A stretch of 64,000 nt of DNA, taken from an uncultured Eubacteriales bacterium (lineage in GTDB: Bacteria; Bacillota; Clostridia; Lachnospirales; Lachnospiraceae). Where the stretch lies: NCBI GenBank assembly GCA_900545225.1, contig UQXZ01000005.1:49814-113813 (forward strand). Direction: 5' to 3'. This document shows, piece by piece, positions 29,020 to 37,684 of this stretch (its first letter is position 1; every line of letters starts with the position of its first letter). Position numbers and translations under genes: made by a program. Below the pieces are notes generated by a model that made no database searches, was not told the origin of the DNA, and was given only the letters and a program-made list of their open reading frames with translations.

Positions 29020-29858
29020 TGTATGGATATATACGAACCAATGAACCTGAACTTAAAGTAAAGGAGCTGGCGGTTTACAGAAGTGCCTACTGTGGCCTTT
29101 GCGATTCGCTTGTTAAAAGACACGGCAGAATTGCGCAAATGACTCTCGAGCACGACATGACATTTTTAGTGCTACTGCTTGAGGGACTCTATGAACCTAA
29201 GGTTACACATATGCAGGGAAGATGTATTGTTCATCCGATTCAGAAGCACAGATTTGATAAATCTGAAATTACGGACTATGCCGCAGACATGAATGTGCTT
29301 ATGGCATGGCATAAGATAAATGATGATGTGTATGATGAGGGTAAGTTTACATCTAAGGCCATGCGCAGGATGCTTTATAAAAGATTTAAGGTTGTAAATG
29401 ATAAATATCCTGAAAAATCCAGGCATATCATGAAAGCTCTTTCCAGACTTAATACTCTTGAAAATAAAAAATCAGAGGAATTAGACAAGGTGACCGGAGC
29501 ATTTGGTGAGGTGCTTGGAGAATGTTTCGCATATAAAAACGATCATTGGAAGGATGCACTTTATAATTTAGGATATGCACTAGGCGAATTTATATATATA
29601 ATGGATGCATATGATGACTTGGAGAAGGATGAGGCGAAAAACGAATACAATCCTCTGAGTTGTAAAAAGAAAAGTTTTAGTAACAATACAGAATTCGATA
29701 AATATGTTGAAGCGGTTCTTAATATTTCAATGGCAAGGGTAGCGGATATTTTTGAGAAGTTACCTGTTATTAAAAATGCAGAATTGCTTAGAAACATAAT
29801 TTATGCCGGTGTATGGCTCAGATGGGATGAATTACATACCGGCAAATGTAAAAAATAA
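29019..29858 (+). CDS. DUF5685 family protein
   Basis: This 279-residue soluble helical protein begins MYGYIRTNEPELKVKEL and has CGLCDSLVKRHG, a Cys pair usual in the family, a further conserved GRCIVHP segment and acidic YIMDAYDDLEKD near residue 200, reminiscent of the Asp-rich metal sites of isoprenoid synthases. The family is common in Lachnospiraceae and Ruminococcaceae and has no known function. It sits between the small helical protein and a J-domain protein, which suggests a joint role. Confidence 0.72.
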   Translation: MYGYIRTNEPELKVKELAVYRSAYCGLCDSLVKRHGRIAQMTLEHDMTFLVLLLEGLYEPKVTHMQGRCIVHPIQKHRFDKSEITDYAADMNVLMAWHKINDDVYDEGKFTSKAMRRMLYKRFKVVNDKYPEKSRHIMKALSRLNTLENKKSEELDKVTGAFGEVLGECFAYKNDHWKDALYNLGYALGEFIYIMDAYDDLEKDEAKNEYNPLSCKKKSFSNNTEFDKYVEAVLNISMARVADIFEKLPVIKNAELLRNIIYAGVWLRWDELHTGKCKK

Positions 29859-29868
29859 TGAGGTGAAC

Positions 29869-30687
29869 ATGGATCCATATAAAGTTCTTGGAGTTTCGCC
29901 GTCAGCTACTGATGACGAAGTGAAAAAGGCATATAGAAGACTTAGTAGAAAATATCACCCTGATGCAAATGTTAATAAATCAAAACAGGAGCAGGAGGCT
30001 GCTGAGGAGAACTTCAAAAAGGTTCAGATGGCCTACGACACTATTGTTAAAATGAGATCCGGCAAAGGTACATCCAACGGTTACGGCAGTAACGGTTATT
30101 ACGGTGGATACGGCAATAGCGGTTCACAGGGTAACTATGGTGGCGGGTATTACGGAAATTCAGGAAATTCTGGTAATTCAGGCGGTTATGGCAATTCCGG
30201 CGGCTACGGTGGATTCGGTGGTAACTGGTGGGATGCTTTCGGATTTGGAGGAGGCTATTCAACAAACTATGCCGATGAAGCTCGTAAGTGGGGTGATGAT
30301 CAGACTTCACAGAGACTTCGTGCCGCAATTAATTATACAAGTGCAGGAAGCTACAATGAGGCTTTAAACATTTTGAACAATATTAATGAAAGAGATGCCA
30401 GATGGTATTTCGTTATGTCATTTGTTCAGAGTGGTCTTGGCAACAATTCAGCGGCCTTAGAAAATGCTGCCAAAGCAAAACAGATGGATCCAGATAATGA
30501 AACTTATAATAACTTATACAGACAGTTATACGGAGGCGGAGCCGGTTATGCCAACACCGGCAGACAATATGGAAGAAAAGGCGGAATGAATCAGGCTTTT
30601 TTATGCCTTCCTGCTGCAGTATGTGTAGGTATTAATGCCTGCAGTATGCTGGGAGGCGGAAGAATGGGATATACATTTTGCTGTTAA
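29869..30687 (+). CDS. J-domain protein with Gly/Asn/Tyr-rich linker and TPR-like tail
   Basis: This 272-residue protein has an N-terminal J domain (MDPYKVLGVSPSATDDEVKKAY, with HPD at 30-32), a linker of about 50 residues (67-120) made almost only of G, N, S and Y, and a C-terminal TPR-like helical part (NEALNILNNI...NNSAALENAAKAKQMDP), then a hydrophobic Cys-containing end. It is not DnaJ: the zinc-finger and substrate domains are missing. It probably recruits DnaK to a particular client. ATG 29869 is set by GAGGTG 3-8 bases upstream and by the J-domain start. Confidence 0.85.
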   Translation: MDPYKVLGVSPSATDDEVKKAYRRLSRKYHPDANVNKSKQEQEAAEENFKKVQMAYDTIVKMRSGKGTSNGYGSNGYYGGYGNSGSQGNYGGGYYGNSGNSGNSGGYGNSGGYGGFGGNWWDAFGFGGGYSTNYADEARKWGDDQTSQRLRAAINYTSAGSYNEALNILNNINERDARWYFVMSFVQSGLGNNSAALENAAKAKQMDPDNETYNNLYRQLYGGGAGYANTGRQYGRKGGMNQAFLCLPAAVCVGINACSMLGGGRMGYTFCC

Positions 30688-30703
30688 ATATAGGAGTGAG
30701 CAA

Positions 30704-32707
30704 ATGTCAGAGAATAATAAAAAAGGGACATATTATATAACTACTGCCATTGCATATGCGTCAGGTAAACCGCATATCGGCAACACATATGAAATGATTC
30801 TTGCAGATGCAATCGTAAGATATAAGAGATTACAGGGATATGATGCAAGATTACAGACAGGTACTGATGAGCACGGTCAGAAGATTGAAGATAAGGCAAC
30901 TGCTGCAGGTGTAACACCTCAGGAGTACGTAGATAAAATCAGTACAGAAATCAAGAGAATCTATGACCTTGTAGATATGTCATATGACAAGTTTATCAGA
31001 ACTACAGATGATTATCACAAGATTCAGGTTCAGAAGATTTTCAGAAAATTATATGACAAGGGTGATATTTACAAAGGTGTTTACAAGGGAATGTACTGTA
31101 AGGCATGTGAATCATTCTTTACAGAGCAGCAGCTTGTAGACGGTAAGTGTCCTGACTGCGGCGGTGAAGTATACCCTGCAGAAGAGGAAGCTTACTTCTT
31201 CAAAATGAGTAAATATGCTGACAGCTTATTAAAGCATATAGAGGATAATCCAACTTTCATTCAGCCTGAATCAAGAAAGAATGAAATGGTTAACAACTTC
31301 ATTAAGCCGGGCTTAAAGGATCTCTGTGTTTCAAGAACATCATTTAAATGGGGTGTTCCTGTAGATTTCGATCCTGATCACGTAATTTATGTATGGATTG
31401 ATGCTCTTGCAAACTATATTACAGGTCTTGGTTACGATGCAGACGGTAATTCTGATGAATTATATAACAAGTACTGGCCTGCAGATCTTCACCTTATTGG
31501 AAAGGACATCCTTCGTTTCCATACTATTTACTGGCCTATTATGCTTATGGCTCTTGATTTACCACTTCCAAAGCAGGTATTTGGTCATCCGTGGTTACTT
31601 AAGAACGATGGTAAGATGAGTAAGTCAAAGGGAAATGTTATCTATGCTGATGATATCGTAGATATTTTCGGCGTTGATGCAGTAAGATACTTCTGCCTTC
31701 ATGAGATGCCATTTGAAAATGACGGTGTTATTTCATGGGATCTTATGCTTGAAAGATATGATTCAGAACTTGCCAATACACTTGGTAACCTTGTAAAGAG
31801 AACTGTTTCAATGGCTAACAAGTACCTTGGCGGAGACCTTAAGCAGACAGGCGTTAAGTTTACAACACAGGAAGGTTTACTTTCAGCTGACGGTACAGAA
31901 ATTGATAAGTCTCTTATTGATGTTGTTACAGCAGCAAAGGGTATTATCGAAGATAAGATGAAGGATCTCAGAGTTGCAGATGCTCTTACAGAAGTATTTA
32001 AGATCTTCAAGAGATGTAATAAATATATCGATGAGACAGAGCCATGGATTCTTGGTAAGGATGAGGTTTCCAAGGAAAGATTATCTGAAGTTTTATATAA
32101 CTTAGCAGAGAGTATTACTATCGGAGCTAACCTTCTTGAACCATTTATGCCTTCTACATCTAAGGCTATTATGGGCGAGTTCTTCTCAAATCCTGAAGAT
32201 GGAGTAAGAGAATATGACAGCCTCGGCGAATTTGGTTTAGTTAAGGAATACAAGGTTAACGAAAATCCTAATACATTATTTATGAGAAAGGATTTCGATG
32301 AAACAAAGAAACTTGTTGAAGAAATCGAAGCTAAGCAGAGACAGGCAGCAAAACCTGAATATCCTGAAGTTGAAATCAAGCCTGAAATTGGTATTGAGGA
32401 TTTCGGAAAGGTACAGATAAGAGTTGGTGAAGTAATCAAATGTGAGCCTGTAACTAAGTCAAAGAAGCTTCTTGTATCACAGATCAAAATCGGTGATGAA
32501 GTTAGACAGGTTGTTTCAGGTATCTCAGAATATTACAAGCCTGAAGAAATGTTAGGTAAGAAGGTTGCTGTTGTAACAAATCTCAAGCCTGCAAAGCTCT
32601 GTGGAGTTGAGTCACAGGGAATGATTCTTGCAGCATCAGATGATAAGGGTAATCTTTCAGTACTTACATTAGATAAAGATATTATTGCGGGAAGTGAAAT
32701 AAGATGA
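30704..32707 (+). CDS. metG: Methionyl-tRNA synthetase
   Basis: This 667-residue enzyme charges tRNA-Met. The class I motifs are PHIGN (HIGH equivalent) near the start and KMSKSKGN near 308. A zinc knuckle (CKACESFF...CPDCGG) sits in the connective-peptide region. A C-terminal EMAP/Arc1p-type tRNA-binding domain (about 565-667: IEDFGKVQIRVGEV...VVSGI) is fused, as in many Firmicutes. Start ATG 30704 has TAGGAGTGAG before it. The stop overlaps the tatD start by four bases. Confidence 0.96.
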   Translation: MSENNKKGTYYITTAIAYASGKPHIGNTYEMILADAIVRYKRLQGYDARLQTGTDEHGQKIEDKATAAGVTPQEYVDKISTEIKRIYDLVDMSYDKFIRTTDDYHKIQVQKIFRKLYDKGDIYKGVYKGMYCKACESFFTEQQLVDGKCPDCGGEVYPAEEEAYFFKMSKYADSLLKHIEDNPTFIQPESRKNEMVNNFIKPGLKDLCVSRTSFKWGVPVDFDPDHVIYVWIDALANYITGLGYDADGNSDELYNKYWPADLHLIGKDILRFHTIYWPIMLMALDLPLPKQVFGHPWLLKNDGKMSKSKGNVIYADDIVDIFGVDAVRYFCLHEMPFENDGVISWDLMLERYDSELANTLGNLVKRTVSMANKYLGGDLKQTGVKFTTQEGLLSADGTEIDKSLIDVVTAAKGIIEDKMKDLRVADALTEVFKIFKRCNKYIDETEPWILGKDEVSKERLSEVLYNLAESITIGANLLEPFMPSTSKAIMGEFFSNPEDGVREYDSLGEFGLVKEYKVNENPNTLFMRKDFDETKKLVEEIEAKQRQAAKPEYPEVEIKPEIGIEDFGKVQIRVGEVIKCEPVTKSKKLLVSQIKIGDEVRQVVSGISEYYKPEEMLGKKVAVVTNLKPAKLCGVESQGMILAASDDKGNLSVLTLDKDIIAGSEIR

Positions 32708-33513
32708 GAGGAATATTTGACACACACGCCCATTACGACGACAGAGCATTTGATGAGGACAGAGAAGAAATCCTTGCTCAATTAAAGGAGCAGGGATATT
32801 CAGGAATAGTCGATATCGGTGCAAGCTTTGAATCGTGTAAAAAAGCTGTGGAGATTTCAAATACTCATGATATTGTTTACGCTACAGTGGGTATTCATCC
32901 TGACTGTATAGAAGATTTCTTCGAAGGCGAGAACAATAGAAATACATCCGGTAACAGAGTTATCGAAGAGATGTATAACATGATTAAAAATAATAAAAAG
33001 GTCGTTGCGGTGGGAGAAATAGGTCTCGACTATCACAATATGACATGTGAAAAGGATTTACAGGAAATATGGTTCAGAGCCCAGCTTGATATGGCTAAGG
33101 AATTATCAATGCCTGTAGTTATCCACTCCAGAGAAGCGGAGAGAGACACAGAAGTTATTCTGAGAGAATATTTAGGAAAGCTTCCTCCAAGTATTATGCA
33201 CTGTTATTCATATTCAAAGGAGAGTGCAAGGGAATTCGTTAAAATGGATTACTATTTAGGAATTGGCGGTGTTGTTACATTTAAGAATGCCAAAAAGCTT
33301 GTAGAGGCTGTTGAGGATACACCACTTTCAAAAATAGTTCTTGAAACAGACTGTCCATACCTCTCTCCTGAACCAAACAGAGGAAAGCGCAATTCTTCAC
33401 TTAATCTCCCATATATAGTTGAGAAGATTGCACAGATTAAAAATGTTGACCCAGAGGAAGTAATAGAAGTAACAACTTCAAATGCAAAGGAATTATATGG
33501 CATACCTATCTAA
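32704..33513 (+). CDS. tatD: TatD-family metal-dependent deoxyribonuclease
   Basis: This 269-residue TIM-barrel hydrolase has the DTHAHYDD metal site, GEIGLDYH, VIHSREA and the ETDCPYLSPEP end block, so all metal ligands are present. TatD proteins degrade DNA 3' to 5', and many are annotated as D-aminoacyl-tRNA deacylase-like. The usual Firmicutes neighbourhood metG-tatD-(rnmV)-ksgA is kept here, without the rnmV RNase M5 gene that lies between them in Bacillus. Confidence 0.93.
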   Translation: MRGIFDTHAHYDDRAFDEDREEILAQLKEQGYSGIVDIGASFESCKKAVEISNTHDIVYATVGIHPDCIEDFFEGENNRNTSGNRVIEEMYNMIKNNKKVVAVGEIGLDYHNMTCEKDLQEIWFRAQLDMAKELSMPVVIHSREAERDTEVILREYLGKLPPSIMHCYSYSKESAREFVKMDYYLGIGGVVTFKNAKKLVEAVEDTPLSKIVLETDCPYLSPEPNRGKRNSSLNLPYIVEKIAQIKNVDPEEVIEVTTSNAKELYGIPI

Positions 33514-34363
33514 CCCTACGGAAACTAAAGCTGTACTTGATATGTTTGGCTTTTCATTTGCCAAAAAGTATGGTCAGAACTTCCTTATAGACGGCAATAT
33601 AGTCAGTAATATTGTAAAAAATGCCGGAATTACAAAGGAAGATACGGTACTTGAGATTGGTCCTGGTATAGGAACAATGACACAGGTACTTTGTGAACAG
33701 GCAAAAAATGTAATAGCAGTTGAGATTGATAAGAGACTTATTGATGTTCTTACATTCACACTCAGAGATTATGACAATGTTACTGTTATTAACAGCGACA
33801 TTTTAAAGTGTAATATCGAGGAACTCTGTAAGCAGTATTCATCAAACGGCCGCTTAAAGGTTGTAGCCAACCTGCCTTATTACATTACAACACCAATCAT
33901 AATGGAATTACTTGAGAAGAATAACAATTCAGTTATTGAGTCCATTACTGTCATGATCCAGAAGGAAGTGGCGGAGAGACTTGGAGCAGAGCCTGGTAAT
34001 AAAGACTATGGTGCAATAACACTGTCTATTAATTATTATTCAGATGCCAATATTGTTATGACTGTGCCTGCAAGCTGTTTTATGCCAAGACCAAATGTTG
34101 ATTCTGCAGTTATAAGAATGGACATTTACGATAAGCCTCCTGTTGCAACTAAGGACGAGGTGAAAATGTTCAAGGTTATAAAGGCGGCATTTTCTCAGAG
34201 AAGAAAAACACTGGTTAACAGTGTAAGCAGTTCAACGGATATTGCAAAAGAAACTATTCTCAAATCTTTAAACGAAATGGGATTATCCGAAAGCGTAAGA
34301 GGAGAGACACTTTCATTGGAACAATTTGCAGAGCTGTCAGATAGAATTATCGAGAACAGTTGA
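33497..34363 (+). CDS. ksgA: 16S rRNA dimethyladenosine transferase
   Basis: This 288-residue SAM enzyme dimethylates A1518 and A1519 of 16S rRNA. The SAM loop LEIGPGIGTMTQ and the catalytic NLPYYITTPIIM are clear, and the C-terminal helical domain ends with AFSQRRKTLVNS. I set the start at ATG 33497 (AAGG 6 bases upstream); it overlaps the end of tatD by 17 bases. Loss of this enzyme gives kasugamycin resistance in other bacteria. Confidence 0.96.
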   Translation: MAYLSNPTETKAVLDMFGFSFAKKYGQNFLIDGNIVSNIVKNAGITKEDTVLEIGPGIGTMTQVLCEQAKNVIAVEIDKRLIDVLTFTLRDYDNVTVINSDILKCNIEELCKQYSSNGRLKVVANLPYYITTPIIMELLEKNNNSVIESITVMIQKEVAERLGAEPGNKDYGAITLSINYYSDANIVMTVPASCFMPRPNVDSAVIRMDIYDKPPVATKDEVKMFKVIKAAFSQRRKTLVNSVSSSTDIAKETILKSLNEMGLSESVRGETLSLEQFAELSDRIIENS

Positions 34364-34378
34364 TGTGATTTGACCATG

Positions 34379-34422
34379 ATTATGAATATTGAAATGAGAT
34401 ATAGTATAAGAATATTCATAAT
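34379..34422. promoter_or_regulatory. Perfect 12-bp inverted repeat around a -10-like element
   Basis: ATTATGAATATT (34379-34390) and AATATTCATAAT (34411-34422) are exact reverse complements 20 bases apart and flank TATAGTATAAG. There is no T-run, so an operator is more likely than a terminator. Confidence 0.5.
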
Positions 34423-34443
34423 ATATTAAGAAAGCGAGAAAAT

Positions 34444-34944
34444 ATGAAAAAATTTTTAGCTGTTTCAGTGGCGGCGGCAGGTATTGTATCAACAGTCTTT
34501 ATGGGCGGGTGTGCAAAGTCACTATTTTATAAATTTGCAGTTGATATAGGCAGTGAGTGGACAGAGAATTCTACACCTATTATTGCACATATTACAGGTG
34601 ATACTGATGTTTACTATGCCGTAGAACCTTCAAATATTGAGAATGGCGGACTTGAATTAGCAAGCGGTAAATACAATATTAGCTACATTAATCCTGTTAA
34701 CGAGGATGGCTCTACATACACTTTAAGAGACTCCGAAGTTAAAAAGGAAAATGATACAAGAACAATTCATTTGTCATCAGATTTTGTTGAAGCTAAGGAT
34801 GTTCCTTTAGAATATTTAGATAAAATCTATTCTGAAGTGGATGCAATTCCAACGGATAACAGCGGAATCTCAGAAGAGTACAAGAATGAAATAAAGGTTA
34901 AGCTTGAAAAAGTAATTAACGAAAAGAAAAATGCTACAGAATAA
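34444..34944 (+). CDS. Putative lipoprotein of unknown function
   Basis: This 166-residue protein begins with a lysine-containing signal peptide and a lipobox ending MGGC (Cys near 23), so it should be lipid-anchored outside the membrane. The mature part is rich in Asp, Glu, Ser and Tyr, with strand-like segments and no recognised domain. It stands alone between ksgA and the ABC-F gene, with an inverted repeat upstream and two hairpins after it. Confidence 0.7.
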   Translation: MKKFLAVSVAAAGIVSTVFMGGCAKSLFYKFAVDIGSEWTENSTPIIAHITGDTDVYYAVEPSNIENGGLELASGKYNISYINPVNEDGSTYTLRDSEVKKENDTRTIHLSSDFVEAKDVPLEYLDKIYSEVDAIPTDNSGISEEYKNEIKVKLEKVINEKKNATE

Positions 34945-34964
34945 TGTTCCGACTGACCGGAACA
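34945..34964 (+). terminator. Hairpin immediately after the lipoprotein gene
   Basis: TGTTCCG and CGGAACA pair perfectly around ACTGAC but lack a T-run, so it is a weak terminator or an RNA-stability element. Confidence 0.45.
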
Positions 34965-35008
34965 TATATTGTTGGCATATACTGTTTATGTAATTTAACT
35001 TATATAAT

Positions 35009-35068
35009 AAAACGCTGTAAATGATGCACCCATGAGGAAATGTATCATTTGCAGCGCTTTTATTTTGG
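35009..35068 (+). terminator. Strong rho-independent terminator
   Basis: AAAACGCTGTAAATGATGCA pairs with TGTATCATTTGCAGCGCTTT (a 20-bp stem with few mismatches), followed by TATTTT. Confidence 0.8.
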
Positions 35069-35138
35069 CATTATGCTTACAATATATTTTAAATATATTA
35101 TACTATAGGACACAATATTTTGAATCGAGGAATATATA

Positions 35139-37046
35139 ATGGTACTTTCATGTCAGAATATCTCTAAATCATTTGGAGATAAGAAGATATTAGAAAATAT
35201 AAGCTTTAACATAGACGATACTGAAAAAGTAGCGATTATCGGTATAAACGGAGCGGGAAAAAGTACACTTCTGAAGATTATTGCAAGAGAGTACGATGCT
35301 GACGAAGGCGTTGTTGCCGTTACTAAGGGTAAGAGAATAGGATATCTCTCCCAGGACAGTTTCGTAGACAGCGATAAGACAATCTACGATGAGCTTTTAT
35401 CAATAAAAAAGGATGTTATTGATCTTGAGCATGCACTAAGAGCCTGTGAAGAAGAAATGAAACATGCTGAAGGTGCAGAGCTTCAGAAGCTGATGGACAG
35501 ATATACCAATCTTACTCATCAGTTTGAACAGAATGACGGATATACATATGTAAGTTCAATTAAGGGAACTCTTTACGGTTTAGGATTCGATGATGAAGAT
35601 TTTAACAGACCTATAAGTACTCTTTCAGGAGGTCAGAAGACAAGAGTGGCTCTGGCCAGATTACTTCTTATTAAGCCTGACTTAATAATCCTGGATGAGC
35701 CTACAAACCACCTTGATATAAAGTCCGTCGACCATCTTGTAAACTACCTTATCAGCTTTAACGGAGCTACACTTGTAGTTTCCCATGACAGATTTTTCTT
35801 AGACCAGATTACTAATAAAGTAATTGAAATAGAAAATGGAAAAGCTATTTCATTTTCAGGCAATTATACCGAGTACTCAAAGAAAAAGAAGCAGATGCGA
35901 CAGGCTCAGATGAATGCATATCTCAACAACCAGAGAGAGATAGAGCATCAGAAGGAAGTTATAGATAAGCTTAAGCAGTTTAACAGAGAAAAAAGTATTA
36001 AGAGAGCTGAGAGCAGGGAAAAGGTTCTTGAGAAAATGGATAAGGTTGAAAAACCTGAGGAGCTCAATGCGGATATGAGACTTACACTTACTCCGAGAGT
36101 GATGAGTGGTAATGATGTTCTTACAATAAAAGAGCTTTCAAAGTCATTTGATGACGATGTACTCTTTTCCGATGTAGATATTGAGATTAAGCGTGGAGAA
36201 CACGTTGCCATTATCGGTGCAAATGGTACAGGTAAGACAACTCTTCTTAAGATAATTAGAGGACTTGAGTCATATAACAGCGGAGATGTTAAGCTGGGAA
36301 GTAAGGTTGAGATAGGATATTACGATCAGGAACATCAGATACTTCACAGCGAAAAAACACTTTTTGAGGAAATTTCTGACGAATATCCTGAACTTAATAA
36401 TACTGAAATAAGAAATACCCTGGCGGCATTTTTATTTACAGGGGATGATGTGTTTAAGCGCATAGGAGACTTAAGTGGTGGCGAGAGAGGCCGTGTTTCT
36501 TTAGCAAAGCTAATGCTCAGTAACGCCAATTTCCTTATTCTGGATGAGCCTACTAACCATCTGGATATTACTTCAAAGGAAATTCTTGAAGATGCCCTAG
36601 AAGCCTATGAGGGTACATTACTCTATGTATCCCACGACCGATATTTTATAAACAGAACTGCTCAGAAGATATTAGAACTTTCTGGTAAGAAGTTTACTGA
36701 ATATCTCGGTAATTATGATTACTATCTCCAGAAGAGAGCTGAAAATATCATAGTGAACGATAATACAGGGAGATCTGCCATAGCCACTGAGGATAATCAG
36801 GGTAAGCTTGACTGGAAAGAAATGAAGAAGCAGGCGGGCGAAAAGAAAAAGCGCGAAAGAGAATTGGAGAAGTGCGAAGCACGTATCGCCGAAGTTGAAG
36901 AGAAAATAGAAGAGCTAGAGAGAGAAATGGCGGACCCGGCCATTGCAAGTAATGTTGCAAAATTACAGGAATTATTTAAAGAGCAGAGTGCATATAATGA
37001 AGAGTTAGTGGAATTATATGAAAAATGGGAAGAGTATGTCCAGTAA
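35139..37046 (+). CDS. ABC-F family ATPase
   Basis: This 635-residue soluble protein has two ABC domains (Walker A GINGAGKST near 41 and GANGTGKTT near 361; LSGGQ and LSGGE signatures; two DEPTNHLDI Walker B blocks) joined by a charged linker, and a C-terminal coiled coil (about 560-635). It has no membrane part. ABC-F proteins bind the ribosomal E site; members act in translation or in resistance to ribosome-targeting antibiotics. The C-terminal coiled coil resembles Uup/YdiF types rather than a named resistance factor. Confidence 0.9.
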   Translation: MVLSCQNISKSFGDKKILENISFNIDDTEKVAIIGINGAGKSTLLKIIAREYDADEGVVAVTKGKRIGYLSQDSFVDSDKTIYDELLSIKKDVIDLEHALRACEEEMKHAEGAELQKLMDRYTNLTHQFEQNDGYTYVSSIKGTLYGLGFDDEDFNRPISTLSGGQKTRVALARLLLIKPDLIILDEPTNHLDIKSVDHLVNYLISFNGATLVVSHDRFFLDQITNKVIEIENGKAISFSGNYTEYSKKKKQMRQAQMNAYLNNQREIEHQKEVIDKLKQFNREKSIKRAESREKVLEKMDKVEKPEELNADMRLTLTPRVMSGNDVLTIKELSKSFDDDVLFSDVDIEIKRGEHVAIIGANGTGKTTLLKIIRGLESYNSGDVKLGSKVEIGYYDQEHQILHSEKTLFEEISDEYPELNNTEIRNTLAAFLFTGDDVFKRIGDLSGGERGRVSLAKLMLSNANFLILDEPTNHLDITSKEILEDALEAYEGTLLYVSHDRYFINRTAQKILELSGKKFTEYLGNYDYYLQKRAENIIVNDNTGRSAIATEDNQGKLDWKEMKKQAGEKKKRERELEKCEARIAEVEEKIEELEREMADPAIASNVAKLQELFKEQSAYNEELVELYEKWEEYVQ

Positions 37047-37144
37047 GACTTTTTAAATGAAATTACCGTGTTGAGACGGATGTTTTAAATGTTTTTTAGA
37101 ATACATGTGAAATTTTATACATTTAAAAAATAAATTCGCTCTTA

Positions 37145-37173
37145 TTGCAATTTTATTTTGTAGTATATATAAT
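37145..37173 (+). promoter_or_regulatory. Sigma-A promoter of the three-repeat Cys peptide
   Basis: TTGCAA (37145-37150) is 17 bp from a perfect TATAAT (37168-37173), 50 bases upstream of the ATG. Confidence 0.7.
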
Positions 37174-37222
37174 TATATTAACTGAAAAAAGTAATTAATC
37201 TTAATTATAGGAGGTATGCATA

Positions 37223-37444
37223 ATGAGTGAAGAGAAGAAAGTGGTATGTAAACCTGGTTTCAACAGTTGTGAGGTAGTAGGCGAAGAAAAAAAGGTTGAA
37301 GTAAAACCTGTACCAGAAACAGAAAAGGTATGTAAGCCTGGTTTCAACAGCTGTGAAGTTCCTGAAAAGCCAATCAATGTTGAAGAAGAGAAGGAAGGCA
37401 AGAAAGTTTGCAAGCCTGGTTTCAACAGCTGCGAAATTCAGTAA
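37223..37444 (+). CDS. Small protein with three identical CKPGFNSC repeats
   Basis: This 73-residue protein has no signal peptide. The block V-CKPGFNSC-E appears at residues 8-17, 36-45 and 62-71, giving six cysteines in C-x6-C pairs, separated by Lys/Glu/Pro/Val-rich spacers. The three copies differ at DNA level only at synonymous positions. It has a near-consensus promoter, an AGGAGG site and its own terminator, so it should be strongly expressed. It could be a cytosolic metal-binding or redox peptide, or a multi-core precursor of a modified peptide; no maturation enzyme is next to it. I recognise no family. Confidence 0.8.
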   Translation: MSEEKKVVCKPGFNSCEVVGEEKKVEVKPVPETEKVCKPGFNSCEVPEKPINVEEEKEGKKVCKPGFNSCEIQ

Positions 37445-37454
37445 TTATTTAAAA

Positions 37455-37544
37455 AACGTGAAAGGGTCTGTTGCTTAGATGATGTAGTCATATGTGATTT
37501 ATTCATACACGATTAGTCATTTGGGTGGCAGTCCTTTTTTTGTA
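37455..37544 (+). terminator. Likely bulged terminator after the Cys-repeat gene
   Basis: AAAGGGTCTG (37459-37468) can pair with CAGTCCTTTTTTT (from 37530) across a long loop that contains further complementary TAGTCAT/ATGATTA-like segments. The T-run supports termination. Confidence 0.4.
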
Positions 37545-37616
37545 ATCAAAAAATGATTAGTTATTTATCAATTAGTCGGAATGCAGATTTAGTTCACATT
37601 CTGTAATCATAGTTTA

Positions 37617-37645
37617 TTGACATTTGTTTACAATAAACTTATATT
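37617..37645 (+). promoter_or_regulatory. Sigma-A promoter of the DUF1858 gene
   Basis: A perfect TTGACA (37617-37622) and TATATT (37640-37645) are 17 bp apart. AGGAGG follows at 37671. Confidence 0.75.
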
Positions 37646-37684
37646 AACCGACAAGGCATAATATTTTATTAGGAGGAACTTATA

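Noticed and set aside
31699..32487. Minus-strand frame of 262 codons opposite metG
   Set aside because: It is the longest shadow frame, but metG motifs are intact on the plus strand and no start signal is present.
37223..37444. SCIFF (six-cysteine) precursor peptide
   Set aside because: Length, Cys spacing and the KPGFN core do not match SCIFF, and no radical SAM maturase is adjacent.
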